Positions 1-9,174 of a stretch of DNA of 64,000 nt are shown piece after piece. The stretch comes from Acidimicrobiia bacterium (GTDB lineage: Bacteria > Actinomycetota > Acidimicrobiia > Acidimicrobiales > CAIXPF01), in assembly GCA_947476745.1 (NCBI GenBank), contig CANJRG010000005.1, positions 62,001 to 126,000 on the forward strand, in the 5' to 3' direction. Below the pieces are notes generated by a model, which saw only the letters and a program-made list of their open reading frames with translations, ran no database searches and was not told where the DNA came from. Numbering within the stretch: position 1 is the stretch's first letter; each line of letters begins with the position of its first letter. Made by a program: the position numbers and the translations under genes.

Positions 1-344
1 AGCTGCTCGAGCTTGGGAATCACCACAGCCAGAATCTGCAGCATGATAGAGGAGGTGATGTAGGGCATGATGCCGAGGGCAAAGATGGCAAAGCGGGTCA
101 GCGCCCCACCAGAAAAGAGCTGCAGCAAGGAAAGTATGCTGCCGCCCTCTTCAGCACTCTTCTTCAGTTGTTCAACCGCATTCAGGTCGATCCCCGGTGC
201 CGGCACGTACGAGCCGAACCGGTACAGCAGCACGATCGCCAAGGTGAACAACAGCTTCGTCCGCATCTCCGGGACACGGAACATGTTGGCCATCGACGAC
301 AGCCGGTGGCGATTGGAGGAGGAAGAGCTTGCGCCTGTCGCCAC
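1..344 (-). CDS. secY: SecY protein translocase subunit (N-terminal part, cut by window edge)
   Basis: SecY is the channel-forming subunit of the SecYEG translocon in the cytoplasmic membrane. The visible part reads MANMFRVPEMRTKLLFTLAI and continues through the first membrane helix (LLFTLAIVLLYRFGSYVPAPG) and a second one (FAIFALGIMPYITSSIMLQI), which is typical SecY. The usual ATG would be at 293 but has no good ribosome binding site. An in-frame GTG at 344 has AAGGAG ten bases upstream (355-360) and adds 17 residues rich in Ser, so I place the start there; 293 remains possible. It is the last visible gene of the spc operon, after rplO and a 147-base spacer with two hairpins. The C-terminal three quarters lie outside the window. 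Confidence 0.93.
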   Translation of the reverse strand, partial: MATGASSSSSNRHRLSSMANMFRVPEMRTKLLFTLAIVLLYRFGSYVPAPGIDLNAVEQLKKSAEEGGSILSLLQLFSGGALTRFAIFALGIMPYITSSIMLQILAVVIPKLEQ

Positions 345-433
345 CGGTATTCGGCTCCTTCGAGAACATGGACGAATTGAAGTGTACGCCCCGCACCGCC
401 ACGGACGGCGGGCTAGTACCGGAACATGCCGAC

Positions 434-481
434 CGCTTGTGGTCCAAGCGCGACTCAGGGGCCCAATGCGGGCCCCTGAGT
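434..481 (-). other. Two tandem hairpins between rplO and secY
   Basis: A perfect 12-bp stem with a 5-base loop (ACTCAGGGGCCC, 453-464, with 470-481) begins eleven bases after the rplO stop. A second perfect 6-bp stem (434-439 with 445-450) follows on the minus-strand transcript. Neither is followed by a T run on either strand, so a simple intrinsic terminator is unlikely. A processing site or attenuator that sets SecY output relative to ribosomal proteins fits better, but that is inference. Confidence 0.6.
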
Positions 482-491
482 TCCATTCGAC

Positions 492-980
492 CTAACGGTT
501 GGCGTGCTGGTTGCCCCGAACAGGCGGACGGCCGTTTCCGAACGGCGGTGCAAGAACATCGATTGAACCACCAGCCCCGATGATCGCGGCTTCCGCCGAA
601 CCCGAGAAGGCGTGTGCGGAGACCCGCACGCTACGAGACAGCTCGCCTCGACCCAGAATCTTCACCAACGCACCCTTGTGAACGAGGCCCTTCTCACGCA
701 GCGCCTCCAGTGTGACCTCAGTAAGGCCCGATGCCTCGATCACGTCGAGGTTGATCCCCTGGTATTCGACACGGAAGGGGTTGTTGAAGCCTCGCAGCTT
801 CGGAACCCGACGCTGCAAGGGCATCTGACCGCCCTCGAACCCGGCCCGAATCTGACCACGAGCCTTCTGACCCTTGGTCCCTCGGCCAGCGGTCTTCCCG
901 CCCTTACCACCGATACCACGACCTACGCGCTTGCGACGACGGTTGGACCCCGCAGGGGGCTTCAGATCATGCAGTTTCAT
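492..980 (-). CDS. rplO: 50S ribosomal protein L15
   Basis: L15 is a large-subunit protein that binds 23S rRNA late in assembly. The 162 residues start MKLHDLKPPAGSNRRRKRVG and contain the Gly/Arg/Lys-rich N-terminal extension (GRGIGGKGGKTAGRGTKGQK) that threads into rRNA, then the globular domain with GFEGGQMPLQRRVPK. Length is slightly above the usual 145-150. The start overlaps the end of rpmD by 14 bases, which implies coupled translation. The C-terminus ends in a basic tail (RPPVRGNQHANR). Confidence 0.97.
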   Translation of the reverse strand: MKLHDLKPPAGSNRRRKRVGRGIGGKGGKTAGRGTKGQKARGQIRAGFEGGQMPLQRRVPKLRGFNNPFRVEYQGINLDVIEASGLTEVTLEALREKGLVHKGALVKILGRGELSRSVRVSAHAFSGSAEAAIIGAGGSIDVLAPPFGNGRPPVRGNQHANR

Positions 981-1164
981 CGCCGGACACCTCCTCCACC
1001 TTGATGAGATGCGGCACCCGCGAGATCATTCCGCGGATCTCTGGCCGGTCCGGCAACGTATTTGACATTCCTATACGACGCAGCCCCAGTGCACGCAAGG
1101 TGCCCCGCTGCTTGGGCTTGCAGCCGATGGCCGATCGCACTTGGGTCACTCGAAGTTCTGCCAT
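967..1164 (-). CDS. rpmD: 50S ribosomal protein L30
   Basis: L30 is a small large-subunit protein, here 65 residues, a normal bacterial size. It has the typical core with VTQVRSAIGCKPKQRGTLRALGL and the IGMSNTLPDRPEIRGM turn. Its ATG overlaps the stop of rpsE at 1164, and its end overlaps the start of rplO. The order S5-L30-L15 is the standard spc operon order. The last residues, VEEVSGDETA, form a short acidic tail. Confidence 0.96.
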   Translation of the reverse strand: MAELRVTQVRSAIGCKPKQRGTLRALGLRRIGMSNTLPDRPEIRGMISRVPHLIKVEEVSGDETA

Positions 1165-1724
1165 CAGCCTTCTTCACTTCCAACAGATGCCCGCGCTCGG
1201 CGGGTTTCGTTGTACGCCCGAAGCAGGCCAACAGGAACGAACTCTTCGGGCTGCAAGCCCCGCAGCCGTGCGACCTCATCGGGCCGCTTCAGTTGCTGGA
1301 GCGCCGCGATGGTTGCGCGGGCAACGTTGATGTGGTTCGACGAACCCAGCGACTTGCACAACACGTCGTGGATACCGGCTTCTTCAAGAATGGCCCGGGC
1401 AGCGCCACCCGCGATCACACCGGTACCGGGCGAAGCAGGCTTCAGCAGAACACGCCCAGCCCCGGTCTCGCCAATAATCGGATGGGTGATCGTCGAACCC
1501 GCCAGCGGAACCTCGAACAGATTCTTGCGGGCCTCTTCGGTGCCCTTCTGAATGGCCAGAGGCACTTCCTTGGCCTTCCCGTACCCAAGACCGACCCGGC
1601 CAGCGCCATCGCCCACCACCACGAGAGCAGTGAAGCTGAACCGACGGCCGCCCTTGACCACCTTTGCGACACGGTTGATATTTATGACCCGGCTGTCGCG
1701 CAGCTGGGCGTCAGTGCTCGCCAT
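1164..1724 (-). CDS. rpsE: 30S ribosomal protein S5
   Basis: S5 is needed for decoding fidelity and for mRNA helicase activity at the entry channel of the small subunit. The 186 residues include the double-stranded RNA binding fold ([19 protein letters not shown]) and the second domain with the [17 protein letters not shown] and [13 protein letters not shown] motifs. The N-terminus is short ([12 protein letters not shown]) before the core. The C-terminal 20 residues ([15 protein letters not shown]) extend slightly past the minimal fold. It lies between rplR and rpmD in the spc operon, only five bases after rplR. Confidence 0.97.
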   Translation of the reverse strand: MASTDAQLRDSRVININRVAKVVKGGRRFSFTALVVVGDGAGRVGLGYGKAKEVPLAIQKGTEEARKNLFEVPLAGSTITHPIIGETGAGRVLLKPASPGTGVIAGGAARAILEEAGIHDVLCKSLGSSNHINVARATIAALQQLKRPDEVARLRGLQPEEFVPVGLLRAYNETRRARASVGSEEG

Positions 1725-1729
1725 GGCGT

Positions 1730-2095
1730 TCAGAACTCCAGTCCGCCCTCACGGGCGGCGTCGGCGAGGGCGGCTACCCGCCCGTGGTAGAGGAAACCAC
1801 CGCGGTCGAACACGACCTCGGTCACGCCGGCAGCCTTCGCGCGTTCAGCAAGAACCTTGCCCACACGGGACGCTGCCTCAGCGTTGCCATTTGCGGCGCC
1901 ACGAAGGCCCGCCTCGACGCTCGAAGCGGAAACCAGTGTGGCGCCGGCGACGTCGTCGATGATCTGCGCGTGGATGTGCTTGTTGGATCGATACACCGCC
2001 AGGCGTGGACGGGTCGCAGAACCCGTAACCCGCTTGCGAATGCGCCGATGCCGGCGAATCCGCCCCTGGCGTTTGGACTTTGCTGCGTCGCTCAT
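1730..2095 (-). CDS. rplR: 50S ribosomal protein L18
   Basis: L18 binds 5S rRNA together with L5 and L25 in the central protuberance. The 121 residues show the basic N-terminus ([17 protein letters not shown]) and the core [20 protein letters not shown], ending at the usual EGGLEF-type terminus. The ATG at 2095 has GGGAAG eight bases upstream; an in-frame TTG two codons earlier is less likely. It follows rplF after 22 bases. Confidence 0.96.
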   Translation of the reverse strand: MSDAAKSKRQGRIRRHRRIRKRVTGSATRPRLAVYRSNKHIHAQIIDDVAGATLVSASSVEAGLRGAANGNAEAASRVGKVLAERAKAAGVTEVVFDRGGFLYHGRVAALADAAREGGLEF

Positions 2096-2117
2096 GGTCA
2101 ATACTTCCCGACGCTCG

Positions 2118-2657
2118 TCACTTGCCGGTCTTGCCGGCTTTACGGATCACGTATTCCCCGACGTACCGGATCCCCTTGCCTTTGTAGGGCTCGGGCTTCC
2201 GAATCGAGCGGATATTCGCCGCGACCTGGCCAACCTGCTGCTTGTCAATGCCCACCACGTGCACACGGGTCGCCGCGGGCACCTCGAACGTGATGCCGTC
2301 TGGCGCATCCACACGCACCGGGTGACTGAAACCGAGCGCGAGCTCCAATTTGTTGTCCCCCTGTGCTGTGGCACGGTAACCGACGCCAATGATTTCGAGT
2401 TCCTTCCGGAAACCTTCGGACACGCCGACCACCATGTTGCTGACCAAGGTCCGGGTGAGACCGTGCAACGAACGGGCCCGACGCTCGTCATTCGGGCGCT
2501 CCACGACAATCGTTCCACCCTCCTGGCGTACCACGATTGGTTCGGGTACCTCATGGGTAAGGGATCCCTTTGGACCCTTAACCGAAACGACCTGCCCGTC
2601 GATATCGACTTCCACGCCGTTCGGCACGACGATCGGTGCCTTTCCAATTCTGGACAC
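2118..2657 (-). CDS. rplF: 50S ribosomal protein L6
   Basis: L6 sits near the factor-binding centre of the large subunit and interacts with the sarcin-ricin region. The 179 residues have the two related L6 domains, the first beginning [20 protein letters not shown] and the second carrying the conserved [16 protein letters not shown] motif near the C-terminus. Length is normal. Translation is probably linked to rpsH, whose stop is nine bases upstream. Confidence 0.97.
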   Translation of the reverse strand: MSRIGKAPIVVPNGVEVDIDGQVVSVKGPKGSLTHEVPEPIVVRQEGGTIVVERPNDERRARSLHGLTRTLVSNMVVGVSEGFRKELEIIGVGYRATAQGDNKLELALGFSHPVRVDAPDGITFEVPAATRVHVVGIDKQQVGQVAANIRSIRKPEPYKGKGIRYVGEYVIRKAGKTGK

Positions 2658-2666
2658 GGTGACCTC

Positions 2667-3071
2667 CTACCAGACGTAGCAGAGCACTTCACCGCCCACG
2701 CGACGCTTGCGCGCCTCGCGGTCAGTCATGAGCCCTTGGTTGGTGGACAGAACGGCGACCCCGAGGCCTCCGAGAACCCGCGGGATCTCCTCGGACTTCC
2801 GGTATACCCGAAGACCGGGCTTGGACACCCGGCGCAAACCGGAGATGGTCCGAAGCCGCTCAGGCGAGTACTTCAGGTCAATCGTCAGCGACTCCCCGGG
2901 ACCCGTCGTGGACGGATTTACATGGTGGCCGATGATGTAGCCCTCGCGCTCGAGCACCTTCGCTAGAGCAATCTTGAGCTTCGATGAAGGCATTACCACC
3001 TCATCATGCATCGCCACATTGGCGTTACGAATGCGAGTCAGCATGTCGGCAAGCGGATCAGTCATTGTCAT
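2667..3071 (-). CDS. rpsH: 30S ribosomal protein S8
   Basis: S8 is a primary 16S rRNA binder and, in Escherichia coli, the autogenous repressor of the spc operon. The 134 residues start [20 protein letters not shown], matching the actinobacterial form, and end in the RNA-binding [14 protein letters not shown] segment. The first of two closely spaced ATG codons (3071 and 3065) is chosen because actinobacterial S8 usually begins MTMTDP. It lies fifteen bases after rpsN. Confidence 0.96.
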   Translation of the reverse strand: MTMTDPLADMLTRIRNANVAMHDEVVMPSSKLKIALAKVLEREGYIIGHHVNPSTTGPGESLTIDLKYSPERLRTISGLRRVSKPGLRVYRKSEEIPRVLGGLGVAVLSTNQGLMTDREARKRRVGGEVLCYVW

Positions 3072-3086
3072 GGTTGTCCCACCCCC

Positions 3087-3272
3087 TCACCAGCTGGCCT
3101 TGGTAACACCCGGAATCTCACCTGCGTGAGCAAGCTCACGTAAGCAGATCCGGCAGAGCATGAAGCGGCGGAACACAGCTCGAGGACGGCCGCATCGTTT
3201 ACAGCGCGTATAACCCCGAACCTTGAACTTCGGCTTCCGCTCCTGCTTTTGGATCAGCGCTTTCTTGGCCAC
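3087..3272 (-). CDS. rpsN: 30S ribosomal protein S14, zinc type
   Basis: S14 completes the head of the small subunit. This is the short 61-residue zinc-binding form, with CKRCGR and CRIC giving a C-x2-C-x12-C-x2-C type zinc site. The start is GTG at 3272, with GGAGG just upstream; this gives the expected [11 protein letters not shown]-terminus. A zinc-free paralogue would be longer and lack the cysteines, and none is seen here. The gene is one base from the rplE stop. Confidence 0.96.
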   Translation of the reverse strand: MAKKALIQKQERKPKFKVRGYTRCKRCGRPRAVFRRFMLCRICLRELAHAGEIPGVTKASW

Positions 3273-3273
3273 C

Positions 3274-3843
3274 TCAGTCCCTCCTGAAGGGGAAATTGAA
3301 CGCATCCAGCAGGGCTTTACCCTCTGCATTCGTGCGGGCGGTGGTGACGATGGTGATATCCATACCCCTCGTCGTATCAACCCTGTCGTAATCGATCTCC
3401 GGGAAGATCAGCTGCTCGGTCACCCCGAATGTGTAGTTCCCCCGACCGTCGAACGAACGGGGGTTGAGCCCCCGGAAGTCACGGATGCGAGGGATGGAGA
3501 GGCTGATCAGTCGATCGAAAAACTCCCACATCCGATCGCCACGGAGCGTGACGCGAACGCCGATGGCGTTGCCCTGCCGAAGCTTGAAGCCGGCGATCGA
3601 CTTCTTTGCCCGTGTGATGACGGGCTTCTGACCGGTGATGATCCCAAGATCGGACACCGCACCCTCGATGAGCTTGGCCTGCTGCAGAGCGGCCCCCACA
3701 CCCATGTTGACCACGATCTTCTCGATCCTGGGCACCATCATCACATTCGGCAAGCCGAGCTCCTGCTGCAGGTTGCCACGGAGTTCGCTCTTGTACGTGA
3801 CCTTGAGGCGCGGTGCCGGGGCCATCGTCTCGGTTCCAGCCAT
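3274..3843 (-). CDS. rplE: 50S ribosomal protein L5
   Basis: L5 links 5S rRNA to the large subunit and contacts P-site tRNA. The 189 residues include [20 protein letters not shown], the [21 protein letters not shown] motif and the [17 protein letters not shown] segment, all diagnostic. The ATG at 3843 overlaps the rplX stop in a TGATG arrangement; a GTG one codon upstream (3846) is the alternative. Confidence 0.97.
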   Translation of the reverse strand: MAGTETMAPAPRLKVTYKSELRGNLQQELGLPNVMMVPRIEKIVVNMGVGAALQQAKLIEGAVSDLGIITGQKPVITRAKKSIAGFKLRQGNAIGVRVTLRGDRMWEFFDRLISLSIPRIRDFRGLNPRSFDGRGNYTFGVTEQLIFPEIDYDRVDTTRGMDITIVTTARTNAEGKALLDAFNFPFRRD

Positions 3844-4160
3844 CACAACTCGTCCCCGGTGCGCTTGCAGATCCGCACCTTCTCGCCATCTGCCGTGACC
3901 CGGAAGCCGACACGAGTCGGCTTGCCGTCCTTCGGGCTCAACAGCGCCACATTGGACGCATCGAGCGGCATATCCACATCGATGATTCCACCGGGGGTAT
4001 TGGCCTGAGGGTTCGCCCGAACGTGCTTGCGCGCAACATTCACGCCGTCCACGATGACCTTCCCTCGAGCTGGCAACACCTTGGAAACCGTGCCTTCCTT
4101 ACCGCGGTCTTTGCCGGTCAGCACACGGACATGGTCACCCTTGCGAATCTTGCTCGCCAT
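3843..4160 (-). CDS. rplX: 50S ribosomal protein L24
   Basis: L24 initiates 50S assembly by binding the 5' domain of 23S rRNA. The 105 residues begin with the KOW motif region ([20 protein letters not shown]) followed by the [20 protein letters not shown] segment. The ATG at 4160 overlaps the rplN stop in TGATG; a GTG at 4163 is possible. Its own stop overlaps the rplE start the same way. Confidence 0.96.
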   Translation of the reverse strand: MASKIRKGDHVRVLTGKDRGKEGTVSKVLPARGKVIVDGVNVARKHVRANPQANTPGGIIDVDMPLDASNVALLSPKDGKPTRVGFRVTADGEKVRICKRTGDEL

Positions 4161-4528
4161 CACAACACCTCCGGCGCAAGCGAAACGATGCGCATGAACT
4201 TTTTGTCCCGCAGTTCGCGACCCACCGGGCCGAAGATACGGGTCCCACGGGGCTGCATCGCATCGTTTATCAGCACGGCCGCGTTCTCATCGAACCGGAT
4301 GTAGCTGCCATCGGGCCGACGTCGCTCCTTCTTCGTGCGGACGACGACGCACTTCACCACGTCGCCCTTCTTAACCGAGGCTCCCGGGATCGCGTCCTTC
4401 ACGGAAGCGACGAACACATCCCCGATGCCGGCGTACCGACGTCGAGTCCCACCGAGAACCCGGATGCACAGAACCTCACGCGCACCGCTGTTGTCGGCAA
4501 CCCTCAGACGAGATTCCTGTTGGATCAT
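4160..4528 (-). CDS. rplN: 50S ribosomal protein L14
   Basis: L14 lies at the subunit interface and is the binding site of silencing factor RsfS. The 122 residues are full length: [20 protein letters not shown] at the start and the [20 protein letters not shown] motif near the end. The ATG at 4528 overlaps the rpsQ stop (ATGA), so the two are translationally coupled. Confidence 0.97.
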   Translation of the reverse strand: MIQQESRLRVADNSGAREVLCIRVLGGTRRRYAGIGDVFVASVKDAIPGASVKKGDVVKCVVVRTKKERRRPDGSYIRFDENAAVLINDAMQPRGTRIFGPVGRELRDKKFMRIVSLAPEVL

Positions 4529-4809
4529 CAGCGCGCCCTTTCCAGGACTTGGAGAATCCGCCACCGTTTGAGCTTCGACAACGGCCGAGTCTCCTGAACC
4601 CGGACCCGATCGCCGATGTTCAAGTCATTCGCCGGATCGTCCACGTAGATGCGCGAAGCACGCTGAACCGTCTTGTTGTATCGAGGGTGCCGTACACGAC
4701 TCACCACCGCCACAACTGCCGTGCGGTCCATCTTGTTGGAGATGACCACTCCGTCGCGGATCTTCCGGTTATTCGGTCGAACCGTCTCGGCCGCTGTATC
4801 TGCAGCCAT
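4528..4809 (-). CDS. rpsQ: 30S ribosomal protein S17
   Basis: S17 is a primary binder of the 5' domain of 16S rRNA. The 93 residues carry the OB-fold signature [19 protein letters not shown] and the [20 protein letters not shown] motif. The N-terminus has a short acidic lead ([14 protein letters not shown]) before the core. The ATG at 4809 overlaps the rpmC stop. Confidence 0.96.
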   Translation of the reverse strand: MAADTAAETVRPNNRKIRDGVVISNKMDRTAVVAVVSRVRHPRYNKTVQRASRIYVDDPANDLNIGDRVRVQETRPLSKLKRWRILQVLERAR

Positions 4810-5030
4810 CACTTGCCTCCAAGGGCGAGGGCCTCAGCGGCCGTGATCTCGGCATCTCGCAGGGCGCCGTTGAGGCGTGCAACCTCGCGTCGCAACTGTC
4901 CGATGCGCTTGTAGTTGGTGAGCTGCCCGGTTGCGAGCTGGAAGCGAAGGTTGAACAGTTCCACCTTCGCCTCAGCAAGACGGGCCAGCAATTCGACGGA
5001 GCCCAGTTCCCCCAGCGATGTTCGGGCCAT
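4809..5030 (-). CDS. rpmC: 50S ribosomal protein L29
   Basis: L29 is a two-helix protein at the polypeptide exit, next to L23, where trigger factor and SRP dock. The 73 residues show the two helices, with KVELFNLRFQLATGQLTNYK and RIGQLRREVARLNG as the conserved turn region. The start at 5030 overlaps the rplP stop (ATGA), which fixes the start over longer in-frame readings. Confidence 0.95.
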   Translation of the reverse strand: MARTSLGELGSVELLARLAEAKVELFNLRFQLATGQLTNYKRIGQLRREVARLNGALRDAEITAAEALALGGK

Positions 5031-5446
5031 CAGAACCCCTCCTCCCGCACGACGAAGCGGGCTTTGATCGGAAGCTTCTGAATCGCGCGCTCCAGTGCCT
5101 CTCGCGCAATCTTGGGGTCGCCGTAGCGAAGTTCGAAGAGCACACGGCCAGGCTTGACCACAGCCACCCACTTCTCGGGGTTACCTTTGCCGGAGCCCAT
5201 CCGAGTCTCCGCCGGCTTGGCCGTGATGGGCTTGTCCGGGAAGACGTTGATCCACACCTTGCCGCCACGACGTATGTGGCGCGTCATCGCGATACGGGCC
5301 GCCTCGATCTGGCGAGCGGTCAGCCAACCGGGCTCAAGGGCTTGGATCCCATAGTCACCGAAGGTGACCTCGGTCCCACCCTTGGCCGTGCCAGTCAGCC
5401 GACCACGCTGTTGCTTGCGATGTTTAACCTTCTTCGGCATCAACAT
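5030..5446 (-). CDS. rplP: 50S ribosomal protein L16
   Basis: L16 positions aminoacyl-tRNA in the A site. The 138 residues begin [19 protein letters not shown] and include [31 protein letters not shown] and the C-terminal [11 protein letters not shown]. The first ATG (5446) is preferred because other actinobacterial L16 proteins begin with a similar ML-P-KVKHRKQ sequence. Spacing to the rpsC stop is two bases. Confidence 0.96.
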   Translation of the reverse strand: MLMPKKVKHRKQQRGRLTGTAKGGTEVTFGDYGIQALEPGWLTARQIEAARIAMTRHIRRGGKVWINVFPDKPITAKPAETRMGSGKGNPEKWVAVVKPGRVLFELRYGDPKIAREALERAIQKLPIKARFVVREEGF

Positions 5447-5448
5447 CG

Positions 5449-6381
5449 TCAGTCATCTCCCATTCGGAAATGCGGGGTCTCATGCGAGGCACGGGTGGAT
5501 CGTTCGATCTCTTCTTCCTCTGCGAGAAGGCGCTCGAACTCGGGGTCAGCCTCCTTGATCAGAGGGGCGGCTTCGATCACTTCTTCATCGGCCGCGATAT
5601 CAGTGACCGGTGCCGGAGCCGGAGCCGGAGCCGGGCGGCGAGCGGCAGCCGACGACGACACAACCCGCCGCGGACGCTCGGTCGTCCCCGCAGGCTCACC
5701 GGCCGCCACGGTGGCATCTCGCGCCACTCGGTCCGTAAGCGCAGCCTTGTAGGGCACAATGTCGCCCTTGTAGAGCCACACCTTCACGCCGATGCGGCCG
5801 TAGGTTGTCTTTGCTTCACGGAATCCGTAGTCAATGTCGGCACGCAGCGTGTGTAGCGGAACGCGACCTTCTCGGTACCACTCCGTTCGGGCCATCTCCG
5901 AACCGCCGAGTCGCCCGGAGCACTGCACACGGATACCGAGCGCGCCAGCCTTCTGGGCGTTTTGGACGGCACGCTTCATTGCCCGGCGGAAAGCCACACG
6001 TCCAGCGAGCTGGTCTGCCACACCTTGCGCGATGAGCGCCGCGTCGAGCTCCGGCTGTTTGATTTCCTGGATGTTTAGCTGAACCTTCGCGTTACCCGTG
6101 ATCTTGCCCAGACCGCCCCGAAGACGATCCGCCTCAGCGCCACGACGCCCGATCACGATGCCGGGACGGGCCGTGTGCACGTCAACGCGAAGTCGATCAC
6201 GAGTCCGTTCGACCTCGACGCGAGAAATCGCCGCATGCGGCATCTGGGTCATGAGGTAGGTGCGGATCCGCCAGTCCTCGATCAGATAATCGCTGTACTG
6301 CTTGCGAACAGCGAACCAACGCGACTTCCACTCGGTGGTTATTCCGAGTCGGAATCCATAGGGATTGACCTTCTGGCCCAT
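5449..6381 (-). CDS. rpsC: 30S ribosomal protein S3 with long acidic tail
   Basis: S3 lines the mRNA entry channel. The first about 213 residues are normal S3: [14 protein letters not shown], the KH domain with [20 protein letters not shown], and the C-terminal domain with [20 protein letters not shown] and [11 protein letters not shown]. After that comes a tail of almost 100 residues: a basic stretch, an alternating Ala-Pro segment (about 250-258), then an acidic region with [15 protein letters not shown]. Actinobacterial S3 often has a tail, but this one is longer than usual. The ATG at 6381 overlaps the rplV stop by one base. Confidence 0.96.
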   Translation of the reverse strand: MGQKVNPYGFRLGITTEWKSRWFAVRKQYSDYLIEDWRIRTYLMTQMPHAAISRVEVERTRDRLRVDVHTARPGIVIGRRGAEADRLRGGLGKITGNAKVQLNIQEIKQPELDAALIAQGVADQLAGRVAFRRAMKRAVQNAQKAGALGIRVQCSGRLGGSEMARTEWYREGRVPLHTLRADIDYGFREAKTTYGRIGVKVWLYKGDIVPYKAALTDRVARDATVAAGEPAGTTERPRRVVSSSAAARRPAPAPAPAPVTDIAADEEVIEAAPLIKEADPEFERLLAEEEEIERSTRASHETPHFRMGDD

Positions 6382-7157
6382 TACTCGGCCCCCTCCTCGG
6401 AGTCGCCGCTCTCATTGTCTGTGCCACCGGGAGCACTGAACCCAGCCGCCTCAGCGGCCTCGACGGTTGAGAAATAGAACTCCGCCTTCGTCTGAGCGAA
6501 AAAGCGACTTCCCGGAACGTGATAGAGCATCGAGTCCTCGTTGCCCTTTATCTCGAACCCTTCACAGCCTTCGCCGTCTACGTTCGGTACCACGGAGCCG
6601 ACCCACGGACCGTCTTGCGAGGCCGGATCTGCCGCGGTCTCGACGTCGGTACCAGAGACATCACCGCCGACGGGCCGACTTCCCGCGACACGCCGCCGCC
6701 GAACCTCCGCAGCATCACGCGACGTTCTCGCCCGTCCACCACGGCTCACGGCCTTCGCTGCCTCAGCAACTCGACGAATCTCGAGTCGCTCCTCAGGGAG
6801 CCGGCTCACGATCAAGGTGACGTGACAGGTCCGCTTCCTGATCCGGGTGGCGCGACCGCGGGCACGGGGCCGCCAACGCTTGAGGGTCGGTCCTTCGTCA
6901 GCGAAGCAGGCCGAAATGTACAGCTCATCCGGCGCCAAACCGTCGTTGTGGATTGCGTTCGACACGGCGGAATTAAGCGCCTTGGCGACGACCTCCGCAG
7001 CGGCACGCTCGGTGAAGGCCAACACCTCAGCGGCTTCACGAACTGATTTGCCTCGCACGTTGTCCAGCACCACGCGTGCCTTGGAGGCCGACATCCGCAC
7101 GTAGCGGACCTCGCATCGGGTTCCAGGACGCTCATTTGTCTTGACACCGAAGGCCAT
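6381..7157 (-). CDS. rplV: 50S ribosomal protein L22 fused to an extra C-terminal domain
   Basis: L22 lines the exit tunnel. Residues 10-125 are a complete L22 ([55 protein letters not shown]). The protein continues to 258 residues, about twice the usual size. After a basic then acidic linker, residues about 200-244 form a small conserved-looking module with [20 protein letters not shown] and [16 protein letters not shown]. This resembles the short domain I know as the sunset domain at the C-terminus of secreted nucleases and other actinobacterial proteins. The final residues are acidic. The reading frame is intact throughout. Confidence 0.95.
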   Translation of the reverse strand: MAFGVKTNERPGTRCEVRYVRMSASKARVVLDNVRGKSVREAAEVLAFTERAAAEVVAKALNSAVSNAIHNDGLAPDELYISACFADEGPTLKRWRPRARGRATRIRKRTCHVTLIVSRLPEERLEIRRVAEAAKAVSRGGRARTSRDAAEVRRRRVAGSRPVGGDVSGTDVETAADPASQDGPWVGSVVPNVDGEGCEGFEIKGNEDSMLYHVPGSRFFAQTKAEFYFSTVEAAEAAGFSAPGGTDNESGDSEEGAE

Positions 7158-7441
7158 TAGCGGCGTCCCTTCGCGCTTTTCTCCTGGCCGGCGTGATACC
7201 GGAAGGTACGGGTCGGGGCGAACTCGCCCAGCTTGTGACCGACCATCGACTCGGTGACGTACACGGGCACGTGCTTCCGGCCATCGTGAACTGCCAACGT
7301 GTGCCCGATCATCTCGGGAATGATGGTCGATCGCCGAGACCAGGTCTTGATCACCCGCTTCTCGTTTGCGGCGTTTAGGTTGTCCACCTTCTTGAGCAGG
7401 TGGTCGTCGACGAACGGACCCTTCTTCAAGCTTCTCGGCAT
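7157..7441 (-). CDS. rpsS: 30S ribosomal protein S19
   Basis: S19 sits in the head of the small subunit with S13, near the A site. The 94 residues start [20 protein letters not shown] and contain the conserved [20 protein letters not shown] and [20 protein letters not shown]. Longer in-frame readings exist upstream but would run into rplB; the ATG at 7441 is the family start. The gene is five bases after rplB. Confidence 0.97.
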   Translation of the reverse strand: MPRSLKKGPFVDDHLLKKVDNLNAANEKRVIKTWSRRSTIIPEMIGHTLAVHDGRKHVPVYVTESMVGHKLGEFAPTRTFRYHAGQEKSAKGRR

Positions 7442-7446
7442 CGTTC

Positions 7447-8283
7447 CTACCTCCGTCCGCCGCGGCCGCGACGGCGCCGAATGATTAGCTTCTGGCTGGC
7501 CTTGTTGGTATCGCGCGTGCGCGACTCGGGCTTGCCCCATGGCGACACGGGATGGCGACCGCCGGAGGTCTTTCCCTCACCACCACCCAGCGGGTGGTCG
7601 ACAGGGTTCATCGCAACACCACGGGTCTGAGGGCGAACGCCCTTCCAGCGGTTTCGGCCTGCCTTGCCAACCTTGATCAGGTCAGCCTCGGCATTGCCAA
7701 CCTCTCCCAGCGTGGCCCGGCATTCGATGGACACCCGCCGCATCTCCGAGCTCGGGAGCCGAAGGGCGGCGAACTCGCCTTCCTTGGCTACCAACTGCAC
7801 ACTCGACCCGGCGCTGCGGGCAAGTTTCCCGCCTCCCCCGGGGCGGAACTCAACGTTGTGCACGGTCGTGCCAACCGGGATATTCCGGAGAGGTAGGCAG
7901 TTGCCGGGACGGATCTCGGCCTGCGTTCCCGATGCGAGGATGTCGCCAACACGAACTTGGGCCGGCGCCAAGATGTAACGCTTTTCACCATCGAGGTAAT
8001 GCAGGAGCGCAATGCGGCAGTTTCGATTCGGGTCGTATTCAATCGCTGCGACCTTCGCCGGCACGCCGTCCTTGTTCCGGCGGAAGTCCACAAGGCGATA
8101 TCGCCGCTTGTGACCGCCGCCACGATGCCGCGCGGTCTTCCGTCCATGGTTGTTCCGGCCCCCGGAGCCCGACTGCTTGACCAGCAGGCTCTTTTCCGGT
8201 GTGTCCTTCGTGATCTCGTTGAAGTCCGAGGACGTCTGGAAGCGGCGTCCCGGACTAGTCGGCTTGCGCTTGCGAATTCCCAT
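7447..8283 (-). CDS. rplB: 50S ribosomal protein L2
   Basis: L2 is required for subunit association and peptidyl transferase activity. The 278 residues begin [20 protein letters not shown] and include the [20 protein letters not shown] basic segment and, near the end, [20 protein letters not shown] with the conserved histidine of the peptidyl-transferase region. The ATG at 8283 is chosen because the upstream extension overlaps rplW and is not L2-like. Confidence 0.97.
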   Translation of the reverse strand: MGIRKRKPTSPGRRFQTSSDFNEITKDTPEKSLLVKQSGSGGRNNHGRKTARHRGGGHKRRYRLVDFRRNKDGVPAKVAAIEYDPNRNCRIALLHYLDGEKRYILAPAQVRVGDILASGTQAEIRPGNCLPLRNIPVGTTVHNVEFRPGGGGKLARSAGSSVQLVAKEGEFAALRLPSSEMRRVSIECRATLGEVGNAEADLIKVGKAGRNRWKGVRPQTRGVAMNPVDHPLGGGEGKTSGGRHPVSPWGKPESRTRDTNKASQKLIIRRRRGRGGRR

Positions 8284-8293
8284 AGGTCGCTTC

Positions 8294-8584
8294 CTAACCC
8301 TGGAAGAGGTCGATCGATTGGCCGTCGGCCAAGCTGACAATGGCTCGCTTCTGGTCGGATCGTTTCCCCATCGTTCCCGACTTCCGGTTGCGTTTGCGCT
8401 TGCCCGCACGATTAATCGTGTTCACCTTGCGGACCTTGACATCGAAGATCGCTTGAATTGCATCTCGTATTTCGGGCTTTGAGGCGTCTGGGTGCACGAT
8501 GAAGGTGTAGACGTTGCTGTCATACAGTGCGTAGCTCTTCTCGCTTACCACCGGCTTCAAGATGATGTCACGGGGATCTTTCAC
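8294..8584 (-). CDS. rplW: 50S ribosomal protein L23
   Basis: L23 is the main docking site for trigger factor and SRP at the tunnel exit. The 96 residues begin (GTG start) with [20 protein letters not shown] and contain [20 protein letters not shown], both typical. The GTG at 8584 overlaps the rplD stop (GTGA), giving tight coupling. No in-frame ATG closer to the core exists. Confidence 0.96.
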   Translation of the reverse strand: MKDPRDIILKPVVSEKSYALYDSNVYTFIVHPDASKPEIRDAIQAIFDVKVRKVNTINRAGKRKRNRKSGTMGKRSDQKRAIVSLADGQSIDLFQG

Positions 8585-9174
8585 TGCTGGCCTCCGGATC
8601 CGGGCAGCGTTGCGGTGGTGAAAACGACCCACTCATTCGCCAGCACGTCATAGGTGTTCAATTCACCGATATCCAGGACATGCACGTTGACCAGGTTCCG
8701 GAAGCTCTTCCAGACAGGCTCGTCGTCTCGGTTGAGGACCACCAGGACCTTGCCGCTCACAGCCAGCGACTCGAGTGCAGCCTTGGCGGACTTGGTGGAG
8801 GGGGTGTCCCATCCCCACGATTCGACCACCAACACCCGGTGCTCAGCGTGACGGTCGGACAGAGCGGAGCGCAGGGCCAGCCGAATCATCTTCTTCGGAG
8901 TGCTCTGGGCGTAGGAGCGCGGCTTCGGTCCCAGGGCGACGCCGCCGCCACGCCAGTGCGGAGCCCGGATGGACCCCTGCCGAGCCCGACCGGTGCCTTT
9001 TTGCTTCCACGGCTTCGCCCCGCCACCGCTGACCTCTGCCCGGGTCTTGGTGGACTGCGTGCCGGCGCGACGGTTGGCCAGCTGCGCGGTGACGACTTGG
9101 TGCATCACGGCGACGTGCGGCTCTATGCCGAAAACCGTGGGGTCGAGATCGTTCGTGGCCGTCTTCGGTGCCAT
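8581..9174 (-). CDS. rplD: 50S ribosomal protein L4
   Basis: L4 lines the exit tunnel and in gamma-proteobacteria represses its own operon. The 197 residues begin [20 protein letters not shown]. They include the tunnel loop region with [20 protein letters not shown] and [20 protein letters not shown], which is diagnostic. The ATG at 9174 overlaps the rplC stop. The macrolide-contact loop looks normal. Confidence 0.97.
   Translation of the reverse strand: MAPKTATNDLDPTVFGIEPHVAVMHQVVTAQLANRRAGTQSTKTRAEVSGGGAKPWKQKGTGRARQGSIRAPHWRGGGVALGPKPRSYAQSTPKKMIRLALRSALSDRHAEHRVLVVESWGWDTPSTKSAKAALESLAVSGKVLVVLNRDDEPVWKSFRNLVNVHVLDIGELNTYDVLANEWVVFTTATLPGSGGQQ

Noticed and set aside
6381-7157. L22 extension as a frameshift or assembly error joining two genes
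   Set aside because: The frame is continuous, codon usage is uniform, and the downstream rpsC start overlaps the extended stop normally.
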